Under the pieces are notes generated by a model. It worked only from the letters and a program-made list of their open reading frames with translations, was not told the DNA's origin and made no database searches. The position numbers were made by a program, and so were the translations under genes. A DNA stretch of 64,000 nucleotides from Pestalotiopsis fici W106-1. Its lineage: Eukaryota > Ascomycota > Sordariomycetes > Amphisphaeriales > Sporocadaceae. Numbering within the stretch: the first letter of the stretch is position 1; every line of letters starts with the position of its first letter. Shown one piece after another: positions 54,400 through 64,000 of this stretch. The stretch covers positions 3,861,833-3,925,832 of the forward strand of contig NW_006917094.1 in assembly GCF_000516985.1 (NCBI RefSeq), in the 5' to 3' direction.

Positions 54400-56027
54400 A
54401 TGGAATCCAGAACGAGCAATATGGCATGTGATATATGTCGCCGCGGGCATCATCCGAAGAAACTTCCCTTCTATTGCGCTATGGATGCCCGGAACGCGCT
54501 TTATGAAGGGCGGATGGCCTATGCCAGTACCATGATCGAGATGGATGAACTTGAACAGCGAGGATCTGCTCTGGTGGCTGCCTGCGAGCCGAGCAACACG
54601 ACCAGCGCATCGGATCGCACACGTTCCTACGTCGAAGGCTGTACTGCAAAGCAACAGATGGCCATCAAACGCACGACGGAGATTATTTCAGCGGCGGAAA
54701 AGTTGCAGCAGGATATCGACCAGGCCAGGAAAGAGATCGAGCAGCGCAAAGCCGCGATAGCACGGCGGAAAGCTGATCTTGCTACTGCTTCGCAAGGCAT
54801 TACTGCGAGAAGGAACCGAGAATTTGAAGAGACGAAAACGTCCATTAGAAAACTCAAATATCATTGGGACCGAGAACACGAAGCCACTGCACAATATCGT
54901 GCCGCGCTATGCGCCGAGGTTGCCAAGTTGTACAGGCTCCAGCGCGTAAAGAAAGGAAATCCTAATCGATATGAATACAAAATTGGAGGCCTGGAAGTCG
55001 TTGATCTACATCTATTGAACAGTGAGCTTTGTGTCAGTAAACCAGTGGGTCTCTTCGTTGCTAATGATACCCAGGCACGCATCCTGAACATATATCAGCA
55101 TCCTTGGGGCACATAGCACATTTATTGTGGCTGGCATCTCACTACCTTGCTGTGAGACTCCCCGCTGAAATCACTCTGCCACACAATGATTATCCACGGC
55201 CGACAATATTCTCACTTGCATCGTCCTACCATCATGGACAAGTTGGATTCCCAGGGACATCTCCTTTACCTGTCGATGCACTTGATCGCCAATACGGACA
55301 TATTCCGCACCCAAGACCTCTGTTCTTAGACAAGCCACTATCATCATTCAGCAAGGAGGAATCCAACAACTACAGTGCATTTCTCGAGGGTGTGTGTTTG
55401 CTAGCTTACAACATAGTGTGGTTATGTCGCACACAAGGAATCCCGGTTGGCGACAACAGCAACAGTTTCGAAGATTTTACGTACATGGGACGAAATCTCT
55501 ACAACTTACTTAACGGATCGTCGTTGCAACGTAATCAGCCTGGACAACCGATTATCGATGCCAATACGCCCCCTCCTACCCACGCTGGTGATGCGGCTAC
55601 TGGTGAAAACGACGATATTACCAAGTCTGCGCCCAAAATGGGACTATGGTCTCACGGTGCGGCGCATACTTCCCTTAACAGCACTACTGGACAAGAGTTT
55701 ACCAGATCGTTTAAACTGCCCAATCCCATCAAACTTGCGGACAAGCTCAAAGCTCGTTTGGCCCAGGAGGTTCCTGTACCGGAATGGGAGCTCATCGAGG
55801 ACGATGAGTTTGGTCCAAACGATCTCGATGATGGAGTGTTGATCGGAGGCACGCCACAGTCGAGATCGAGGAATCCGAGATTTGGACTGGAAAGCTATAT
55901 GAGTGTGAACACCGTTAGAAGCCACGGCTCAGCTGATGCGAGGTCTTCTCTGGCTGCTGTTAATGACGCTGCCACGAAGAATAGAGAAAGGAGCTCGAAT
56001 GGTTGGACCAAGATAAAACCCAGATAG
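54400..56027 (+). CDS. atg14: Autophagy protein Atg14
   Basis: Two exons (54400-55021, 55075-56027) give 524 residues. The N-terminal CDICRRGHHPKKLPFYCAMDARNALYE resembles the Cys-rich start of Atg14, with one CxxC followed by a single Cys. A long coiled coil runs about 60-170 (KLQQDIDQARKEIEQRKAAI). The UVRAG/Atg14 domain follows: STHPEHISASLGHIAHLLWL, ASHYLAVRLPAEITLPHNDY, RPLFLDKPLSSFSKEE and FLEGVCLLAYNIVWLCRTQG. Atg14 directs Vps34 complex I (with Atg6) to the pre-autophagosomal site. The C terminus is a disordered acidic tail. The intron removes a segment that would otherwise end in a stop, and the join ATTGAAC-A/GC keeps frame. Confidence 0.9.
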
Positions 56028-56675
56028 TTTCTTCAACTCCTGCTCTAGAATCAAACTGGGTTGATTTACAGTATGCAATCTTTCGTGCTAGAATAGAAGA
56101 ATAATATTAGCGTCCACCACACTGAATTCATTATAGGGATCGATAACACATGATGGATTATGTCAATGACCCAACCAACATCGAGACTTGAAAGCTCAAT
56201 AGACATGCTACTGGAAAATTATTGCTTGCGGGAAAAAGAGGGCGACTGGGGATCCTAAGGCCTTTTTCTTACTGCTTCCCCTCAAGATTGATTACCCAAA
56301 CTACTCGGCCACAAGGCAGCCCTCGGTTGCAGTCACTGTTGACAGGTCAAATTATTTTCAACTATGAGCTTCTTTGATTTCAAAGTGGGTCTGGTGTTTG
56401 TCGCTTTGTCTGGGAGAGCGTTTGCATTATTTCTCTGTAGTATTGCTGCTGTCCACCCCACACCACATTTTGACTATAATACTCCACTATTGCCTCTCCA
56501 AGCACTAGACTATAACATGCCTGTAGGTATGTCAGTGTTTATGGAGCCAACGTTACATTGCCATGAGCATCAAGAACCACATAACAAGGACTGTAATATA
56601 TTATAGACACGATATATTGTATCTTGTATCTTTTTTTTTCAAAATAGTTACCAAACTATCGTGTATTTGTAGTCC
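56028..56675. other. Convergent intergenic region, about 0.65 kb
   Basis: Holds an 80-codon plus-strand ORF (56364-56606) whose N terminus is hydrophobic; see findings. Otherwise 3' flanks. Confidence 0.4.
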
Positions 56676-58122
56676 TTATAGCTCGCCCAGCGTCTTTGCC
56701 TTGTCGCCTCCTGCCGGAGGCGTGATAAGGAGAAACTCAGTCTGCTGGCCATACACCCACTCCCAAGTGCCGGTCGCTTCGCTCCAATAGACGTCTTCTT
56801 CCTGTGGAAAGAGTATGGTTCTGTTCCGTTCGGGCACAAAATGCTCAGCATAAAGCTCGACGCTGTAGTAAGTGTCCTTGAGCAAAGGTAAGTCGCCAAG
56901 AACCGGGACGCCATCCTGGAGATTCGTCATGCCTGGCAGAGCTTTGTGTTAGATGGAGACTCTTGTGATGAAACTTTCCATGTTTCTAGGAATACGACTT
57001 ACCAATCACAGTTCCGGCGCTGTGACCAAATTCGCCAGTGGCATGGCAATAGATCTTGCCCTCAATACCCTCGGCATGTGCTTGCGCTAGAATGTTCTTC
57101 AGGATCTCGTTACCGGTCAAGCCAATCTTCATGTTCTCGCGCGTAATGTCCTGTAGCCGATTCACCTTCTTCAAGCCGTCAAGGAAGCCCTGGGGAATAT
57201 CATCGGCCGTCTCGCCCGGGTTCAGCACGTATCCCAGGTGTTGTGTGTCAGTGTTGAGGCCCAGGGCGGTCACACCAAAGTCGGTGTGGATGATATCGCC
57301 ATATCGGATGACGTGGTCGGGCGAGACTAGAGGAGACTCGTGCTCAGCAGGGAGATCGTCTTCGGTGAGCACAAATACGCCGGGCTGGAACCAAGTCGTG
57401 TAATTGAGGCTTTGGATCCGCTCCCTCATCCACCAGACCACGTCTTCAGTGGTCGTCTCGTTGGACACAATCACCTTGCTGCTGAAACCCTCCTCGATAA
57501 TGGCCCACGCCGTCTCCATCATCTTGCGGTACCAACTCAGCCGGTCGGGCACCATCCTGGCGATGAGCTCGATGCCCAGCATGGGCTCGAGGACGAACTT
57601 GCCCGCCCACTCGTCGCCCAGCCCGGCGGCAATGGCATCTCGCTCCCCGGCGTGCAGACCGCCCGAGAAGGCCAGCTCCGACGCCGTGTTGAGGGCGATG
57701 GAGCGCGGGGCCGCGGCCGCGAGGACGTCTCTGAGCTCTTCCCACACACGGGGCGTATTGTCAATCCACGAGTAACTCGTCTCGTTGCTCTCGCCATTGG
57801 GCAGCGGCCGCGCGAGGAACAGCTCAGTGGTCCGCCGGCGCGCCGAGAACTGCACAAAGTCCTTGAGCGCCCAAAACGTAGTGTCCTCGGCATACTCGCG
57901 CTGGCTGATTAGCCAGGCGTCAATGTCGTACTTGCGCAGCATCTCCGGCACCAGCGCCCGGCGATCCGCTGTCCACCCGTCCACGATCTCGGCCTGCTCA
58001 CGCAGGGGCGGGAGCGTGTGGATCTGCGGTGTGGTGTGCGTCGCATTGGTCACATCGCTCAGGAGCAGCGAAGACAGTAGGACAATGCCGCCCGAGAGGC
58101 TTCCGAGGATGCTGCCCCGCAT
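56676..58122 (-). CDS. Secreted M24 (pita-bread) metallopeptidase-like protein
   Basis: Two exons (58122-57003, 56932-56676) give 458 residues. An N-terminal hydrophobic stretch ([14 protein letters not shown]) at about 11-25 acts as signal peptide or anchor. An N-terminal creatinase-like domain follows, then the M24 catalytic fold. All five metal-ligand positions appear present: Asp in IHTDFG, Asp in LNTDTQH, His in GEFGHSAG, Glu in [10 protein letters not shown] and Glu in GQQTEFLL. Relatives include Xaa-Pro aminopeptidases and creatinases; the exact substrate is unknown. Putative N-glycosylation sites (NET, NYT, NRT) agree with entry into the secretory path. Codon use in exon 1 is more GC-rich than the flanks. 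Confidence 0.85.
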
Positions 58123-58704
58123 GATGCCGCTTATCTGTATTTGCTGGCGATCCGATCACTATTCTGATTTGCAATGAATAGTACCCAAGTTCCTTTTGCG
58201 TGCTCTGGGCTGAAGCCTGACAGTCGCAAGTATCATACAGTAAGTAGTAGCCTATAATATGATAAATTCACACAAGAAAATGTGACATTTGAAGAGGCGC
58301 TGCACGTCCGGTAACAATTGACGCGGCGGCGGGGACCCGATCCTTGTTATCGCTACTGAAGCCTATCCGAATCCCGATAAAATGACCTTCTAGATTCGGA
58401 AACGTGACTACAGGGGATACCGACTCGCAGGTTCCGTTTGCAGACCAATCTACGAAGTGTATTGGGTATGGTGGAAAATACGTATGATGATTACTGTGCA
58501 AATTGAAGCTGAGCAGGTATCCACCTTTGCCAAGTATTATAGTAGTGGTATATCTTCAACACGGGTAGCCTGGGGTATCTGTTGCATTGTTACGGACAAG
58601 AACAATACGAAAAGCAGTGTGCACATCTCTGAACAACGTAGCAAGCGAGATGACTGGTGTCTCAACAACTGGCAACCGCTGCGACACCGACAGACGATGA
58701 CCCC
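58123..58704. other. Intergenic, about 0.58 kb
   Basis: Tandem minus-strand genes. No ORF or element was assigned. Confidence 0.45.
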
Positions 58705-59550
58705 CTAAGCCGCAGCAGCACTCCTGGCTTTCCGCTCCTTGTCCCAAATTCTCAGAGCCGTAATCACAGCCATGACAGCCCATCTCTCCCCTAGTGCACC
58801 TGTGACGCCGCTGCCCAGGAATTGGAAGTTGAACAGCTTTGACATGCTCATACGGGCATTGGACCATACGGCCACAACTTCCTTGGCATCGCTCGACTGC
58901 GGACCTCCGCCTACGAAATGCGATCCTTTGCCTTGACCCCCGGGCGCATCTGTTGCCAGCCGCACCAGCTTCCATCCGGAACTCGAGCCGCCGAGCGAGT
59001 CCACCTCGTTGCCGTGGCTGTGTCTCCACTCAAACGACTCCCGCCGGCCTACGCTGCCGACTTCGATGCTAAAGGTAAAGGTGCCGTGGCTGAAACCGGA
59101 AAAGGCGAGCGGCTCCTCTGCAGCAGTGCGGCCAGACCCCGGCAGCGGTGGGAGCTCGACAGTGGCAGAACGGCTTAAGGTGTTGGCTGAGACGCCCGCC
59201 AGCGGAGGCGAAGACTCGCTGGGCCCCGAGTGCAGAACCACGTCTGGCGAGCCGCTCCAGCCCGTATGCGTCTTCACAATGTATAGAGGGTGAGAGCCGT
59301 GCTCGCCGAGGTAGTATGTTGTCCCAAATCCTCCCGATTGGGAGTACATGGAAAACTTGCCGGGAAACTGGCGGTTGATGTATGCTTGCTGTTGGGGCTG
59401 TGCTGCTGAGAAATTGGCATTTTGCGTGCTCCTGACCTGCTGGTGCAGTGGTTGCGAGCTTGTTGCGTCTGACGACTCTTGGTAGGGCGGCGGCGGAACA
59501 TCGTCGCCCTGCTTAGACAATGCACCTGAGGCTTCTTCGGGGCGGCCCAT
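58705..59550 (-). CDS. Hypothetical protein, 281 aa, Pro/Gln-rich N terminus
   Basis: A single minus-strand exon. Residues 1-60 are disordered and Pro/Gln/Ser-rich, with a PPPPYQE motif resembling a WW-domain ligand (PPxY). From about 60 a beta-rich fold is suggested (FSMYSQSGGFGTTYYLGEHG, PLYIVKTHTGWSGSPDVVLH, FTFSIEVGSVGRRESFEWRH), reminiscent of tubby-C-terminal-like or LURP-one proteins, but I cannot confirm this. A C-terminal helix (WAVMAVITALRIWDKERKAR) ends the protein. No signal peptide is visible. Confidence 0.65.
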   Translation of the reverse strand: MGRPEEASGALSKQGDDVPPPPYQESSDATSSQPLHQQVRSTQNANFSAAQPQQQAYINRQFPGKFSMYSQSGGFGTTYYLGEHGSHPLYIVKTHTGWSGSPDVVLHSGPSESSPPLAGVSANTLSRSATVELPPLPGSGRTAAEEPLAFSGFSHGTFTFSIEVGSVGRRESFEWRHSHGNEVDSLGGSSSGWKLVRLATDAPGGQGKGSHFVGGGPQSSDAKEVVAVWSNARMSMSKLFNFQFLGSGVTGALGERWAVMAVITALRIWDKERKARSAAAA

Positions 59551-61139
59551 GTTGATTTATATAGTCCCTTGGAGACGGACGATCTAGTCGTAGTATGGAA
59601 TTGGCGTTGTGGGTAGCGGATTGCGCACCAATTCCAAATAATCGCAGTAGTTTTGAAGGTTTTGTCGGCTTTTTGAAAAGACAGAATTAGGGAGAAAAAG
59701 AAAGATGCTCGCCTTTGATCAAATACGACAAAGATCAAAGGTTTTTGCGTTTGTGCGTAGTAAGGATCGCGAATTGCCGACCGGAGTGAGGAGCCAGAAT
59801 AGAGTGTAAGATTGACAACAGAACAACAATTGCTGTGACTTTGCAGGTGGGGTGCCTAGGAATGGTGGTTTACTTCACTGCCTCCTTCTAAGGTCGTTCC
59901 TGAACTAAAAAAGTTACTACATTTTCCCTTGCAATTGGACGACTGACGACTGCCAAGACTGCGCCGCAATCCTTCGAGGCAGACTAAGATGATATCACCT
60001 GAACACACTTTTTGGCGCCCTCTCTTTTTGATCATGGTCAATATTCCCGCCAGCCCTACGGGTTACCGTTTCGGTAGAGGTAATCCTACCTTATGTGGAA
60101 CTAATTCTGTTCCGCCAGCCCCCAACTACCGTTCGTGCCCGGACCGAACCTTGACTCAGAGGGAGGAAGGCGGAGGAAGGCGGAGGGCTGACCTGAGCTC
60201 AGCGAATCTGATGTTTTTTCTTCTTGCTTTTCTTTCTTTTTGCACTGCCTGCGTCAAGGTACAGTTCGGATCTTCCTCAGCTGGTGGGTAGATCGTAGCC
60301 GACACGATATCCCGTCAAGCCATCCGTCTAGGGTAGAACACTGATAATATGTGCTTTCACGAGAGAAAAACGAAAAAACTGTGACGAATGTGTGGGTATA
60401 AAAACTTCAATATCACATGGAATCTTTACCCATCTTGTGTCATTGCTGAACAGCCAATATTGATGGTTTGTGGGGACACTGCCGGAGCTGAGCTGGAGGA
60501 CCCGTTCGCCTAAACTATTACAGAACTCTGGCCATCAGAATTGCCCCTGCTGCTAGATGTGCTGATGAGCCCATAATTCTGAACTCGAAATAGCAGAGGA
60601 ACCAGTCAACTGGGTGCATAACCCCAGTGTATCTTATCGGTGATCCTCACCGGGGTGTTGCTGATGTCTTGTGGTCCCTAGTTAGAACCCGATTATACAA
60701 ATATTGACGTTCAGGGAGCCGGGGAGGCCCTGAACGATGGGGCGCGCCCGATAACCCGGAACCTCGTATGACTGGTTCACTGCAAAGAGTATTCGGTCAG
60801 ACCCTTGTATGTGACCTGGTGACTAGACAATCAAAAGGTGCACCCGTCTTGTTGGTTGGCTAAATTATCATGGATAGGATCATTCTTGTCACAGGGGCAC
60901 AGTTTCTTTGGGATTCGGGGTCCGTGATATACCGTACAGAAATAGGCAACTGCAGATAATCTAGTATTAAAGACCTGACACTTGTCTCTTTCCTTGTTCG
61001 CGCCAGGCCTCAAAAAACCAAAAGGCAACTACTGTTCTGTAACCCAAGACAAACATTCTATCACCTCTCGCCCAATATTATACTCACTCCTCTAACAATA
61101 CAATTTTGTTCCCCGATTTCCAGAGCCACAAACTGAAGC
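59551..61139. promoter_or_regulatory. Divergent intergenic region, about 1.6 kb, upstream of the terpene synthase
   Basis: Separates the 281-aa gene (-) from the terpene synthase (+). No ORF is convincing. An imperfect AGGCGGAGGAAGG repeat lies near 60165-60185. No clear cluster-regulator site was recognised. Confidence 0.4.
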
Positions 61140-62417
61140 ATGCTCGTTGAAGACGTGTATAAAAGCCTTCAGGGCCAGAAACTGGCCATTCCAGACCTAC
61201 GACCAGTTTATTCGAATTGGAAAACGGCTGTGAACATTCACTACCCGAAGCTGGTTACCGAGATCAACACTTATCTCGACAAATGGGTAACTGAAGAAGC
61301 TGTCCGAGAGGCCTACAAGAAGGCTGACCTGGCCTTCCTCCCATCAAGGTGAGTATTCCCAAAACAAAATCGCTTGAAGCTCCAACAGAAAAAAGCTAAT
61401 AGATCATCATAGCATGTATCCAGATACTGAATGGGATAGACTCAAGACAATGGGATTATTCACTGCAGCCGTTTTTGTCATGGACGACTCGATTGACAAG
61501 GAGTTCAGCGGTGCCGAAGACGACTATGCTGCAGACTACGTTGCTGCCGATGAGTTGCGAAAAGACTGCGTGGCGTTTATGAGAGAACAGCTCCGACAGT
61601 CCACAAAAAGACCCTTTGAGCCCACTCCTGCACCCAAGGAGATCTCTGGATTCTCCGAGGTTGCCAAAGCTCTGCTGAAGAGTGATCCGCGACAGGTACA
61701 GCTCCCAATGTTGGCCAAGGACCTTGAGGATTTCATTGAAGGTTCCGCGCCAGAACAGGCTTTCAAGCTCCGCGGAAGTTTACCCACCGTTGAGGAATAC
61801 TGGTCCTTCCGTCACTTTGTTGGATGTGTCCTTTGCTATTCAACACTTCACCAGTATGTAGCCGATACAAATCTGCCCATGGAGCTAGCTTGGTCCGAGG
61901 AAGTCATGGCAATGAGAACAGAGACCAGTTTCCAGCCTTGCGTGTGAGTATTACGCCTCTGAGATCAAGCCAAAAAAGGCACATTGCTAATGTCCTACCT
62001 CTCCTAGTTGCAATGATTTGTTCTCGCTCAAAAAAGAAATTGTATGTATCCATCCCAGCATGCCACCACTCTGCCTCTCGTCTTTCTTGTCTAGAGTCAG
62101 CTAACACGTGACAGTGTGAACGTTCGGTCACGAACCTGATTCCCATCATGATGGCACACTCACAAAAGTCTCTAGATGAAGTCATGTCCGAGCTGATTGG
62201 ACAGTTGTATGCCTCGGCAGAGAGATTCGATGCGGCAGCAGCGGCATTGCGAACCAAGGGTCAGAGATATGAGCCTGCTGTCCAGTCTCAACTGGAGCGA
62301 TTCATTCAAACATTTGAAACTTTCCAGACTGGCTGCTTTACATTCTATGTTCGATCAAGGCGTTTCAAAATACTGGACTTCAAGAAGGAGGATGAGAGCT
62401 TTGTGATACCCCTATAG
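61140..62417 (+). CDS. Class I terpene synthase
   Basis: Four exons (61140-61348, 61413-61943, 62008-62041, 62115-62417) give 358 residues, the usual size for a fungal sesquiterpene-type cyclase. The Asp-rich metal site reads DDSID at 94-98, and the NSE triad reads NDLFSLKKE at 249-257, interrupted by a 73-nt intron just after it. The EYWSFRHFVGCVLCYS segment matches the helix that carries the pyrophosphate-sensing Arg. A basic pair (SRRF) lies near the C terminus in the position of the RY motif. The enzyme should ionise a prenyl diphosphate with Mg2+ and cyclise it; substrate length and product are unknown. No P450, acyltransferase or regulator gene is nearby in the window. Confidence 0.9.
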
Positions 62418-63742
62418 ACTAGATTTCGAGGCGTCTGCCATTTTCTTTTTCATTCCAGTGTACTAATACCAGATATCTGTTTAGCGGGCTCAATTCTTTG
62501 TATCATTCCCACACAATATTCGAACATTCCGAGTCGTCTAGAATTAATAAAATGGCAATGAAAGAACAAAAAAAAAATGGTTTGACTGCGATTACTGCAA
62601 AAATATCACACGTAGCTAGATAAAGCAGTGGCTGACCCGAGCTCGGGGGATTGAGTAGAGTAGACTGATCGCATCGCGTGGCCTGCAGAATAATGACAGT
62701 CTCGAGTAAAAATGGGCAACTTCTGGGCGTCTACGGTCAAATTAGCCACAACAGCCACGTGAATTCCGTCAAAAACTTGAAGCATGAATGGAACAATTTC
62801 AATGAAAAGGCACTGTTTGAGAAAACATGTGTCCCCATTGCTGTACAGGAGGCAAGAATATCCTGTGCAACTTTGGCAGGACAGTCAATAATCGGCAACA
62901 GTTTCCAGGCTCAGGCAATCTTGATTGTTAATAGCTTAGAAAAAGATGCTTAGAAAAAGATGTTCATTGTTTCTCTTCTCTAAAAACATGTTCTCTAGGT
63001 CCAGAACTTGATGACAAGGCACGGCTGGTTGTCAACACGGAAGAATGTTGGTGATTTCACTCCTCGCAAAAACACAAGAAAAGACTTCCTTCACAAGATT
63101 ATCAAAGCACACATTTACCCAAGTAGATACTGAAATATCAAGACACAATAGTTTGATTGAGTGGCATAGATTATGGACTCACAGCAGCCTACAAAGAAGA
63201 ACAGATAGAATAGATCACAATCCATGTCAACATCAATTGGCTTTGAGGCAACTGAAAATGCAACAGTCATCAAGCCATCTACAAAAGTTCTTGCCCGTTG
63301 CTACCTAGAAGTAAGGAGGTGGGAAGTCTTCTGCGCGTTTGCCATCGTCCCAGCCGGTTCACCTAATCTACCCACGGACGCTTTCCAGTCACGCCGTTTG
63401 CAAGAACGCCGGAGCCCAGATCAGTAGATATTGATTGTTCAAAGAGCTGCCTAGCCTGCCTTGTGGCCAACCCACCTGCAAGTTCCTGCGCCTGGAGTCG
63501 AGTTCCTGCCTGCAGCTATTCCGCCGCGCGCCTGCTACTGATTTGGCGTTGCCCAGGAGTTCTATAAATTCCCACCCACCAACCTTTGAGCAGCCTTCTT
63601 TTTTCAGCAACACAAACACAGACAGAAATCAACCACAAGGAATCTTCCCTTCCCAATCATTATTCTTTTGTCTTTTGACTTGCACTCTAATCCAAGCCTT
63701 GTCCATCAACAACTGTCTTCAGTTCCTTGACAATCAGGCATC
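62418..63742. other. Intergenic, about 1.3 kb
   Basis: Between the terpene synthase and the last gene. The final 200 bp are pyrimidine-rich with a TATAAAT element near 63562-63568, fitting a strong promoter and leader for the small secreted protein. No other gene seen. Confidence 0.45.
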
Positions 63743-64000
63743 ATGAAGAACTTCACCTTCACCCGCATCGTCGGCCTCCTGGCCATGCTCACCGGCATCG
63801 TCGTCGCCACTGACCTGCAGGACAAGCGCGACTATGTCACTACCGAGACTTACAGCAATGGTGGCGTTTCGACCTACACTCTGAACGGCCTCACCACCAC
63901 CATCATCATCGGCGCCTCCGTTGAGGGCGAGCAGCCTGTCACTCCCGCCGCTGCCGTCCCCACTGACTCTGGTGAGTATTCACTTGTGTCTCTTGATGAC
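63743..64000 (+). CDS. Small secreted protein, partial at right edge
   Basis: Exon 1 runs 63743-63971 and ends at a GTGAGT donor; the gene continues past the window. The N terminus MKNFTFTRIVGLLAMLTGIV is a clear signal peptide with a likely cut after about residue 22. A Lys-Arg pair (LQDKRDY) lies shortly after, a possible Kex2 site. The rest is Thr/Val/Gly-rich and low in complexity (GGVSTYTLNGLTTTIIIGAS). No Cys is visible so far. It may be a cell-wall or effector-type protein; family not recognised. Confidence 0.65.
   Translation, partial: MKNFTFTRIVGLLAMLTGIVVATDLQDKRDYVTTETYSNGGVSTYTLNGLTTTIIIGASVEGEQPVTPAAAVPTDSGEYSLVSLDD

Overview
The window is nuclear DNA of a filamentous ascomycete, most likely a Sordariomycete and perhaps Hypocreales. 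Genes carry short (about 50-80 nt) GT-AG introns with CTAAC/CTAAT-type branch sites. They include Pezizomycotina-type families: NoxA NADPH oxidase, a class I myosin with SH3 and acidic tail, a DUF6594 membrane protein, an F-box/DUF7600-like protein, a CBM1-bearing esterase and a class I terpene synthase. I saw no rRNA, intact tRNA, CRISPR array or intact transposon. All assignments come from reading the translations; no database search was run.

Layout. 1-10.5 kb: a divergent response-regulator receiver fragment (-, cut by the left edge), an SDR oxidoreductase (-), an unrecognised coiled-coil protein (-), a DUF6594 membrane protein (+) and a xylose-reductase-like aldo/keto reductase (+). 10.8-18.5 kb: PP1 regulator Sds22 (-), a secreted GH79 glucuronidase-like enzyme (-), a membrane-anchored BEM46/ABHD-type hydrolase (+) and an F-box-like protein (-). 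19.4-30.3 kb: NoxA (-) and class I myosin (+), divergent and separated by a gene-poor 5.3 kb. 30.6-41.6 kb: palmitoyltransferase Pfa4 (-), the exon-junction protein Y14/RBM8A (-), an SV2-like MFS transporter (+), a CBM1-CE2-type esterase (+) and a monocarboxylate-type MFS transporter (-). 42.2-56 kb: Atg6/Beclin (-), the CENP-A chaperone Scm3 (+), CK2 catalytic subunit (-), two small conserved-looking proteins (-) and Atg14 (+). 56.6-64 kb: a secreted M24 metallopeptidase-like protein (-), an unrecognised 281-aa protein (-), a terpene synthase (+) and the first exon of a small secreted protein (+).

Functional themes. NoxA and myosin I both act at the hyphal tip. Atg6 and Atg14 are two subunits of the autophagy PI3-kinase complex I and lie 10.6 kb apart. 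GH79, the CBM1 esterase and the xylose-reductase-like enzyme suit plant polysaccharide use, and each has a GGCTAA-type motif upstream, though such motifs are common by chance. Nothing resembles a compact biosynthetic cluster; the terpene synthase stands alone within the visible sequence.

Best leads: a receiver domain with a lost acidic pocket; altered cofactor-loop residues and a presequence-like extension in the reductase; a tandem SUMO-interaction-like repeat in Scm3; a possible Pol III unit near 3.5 kb; and a candidate membrane mini-protein convergent with SCM3.
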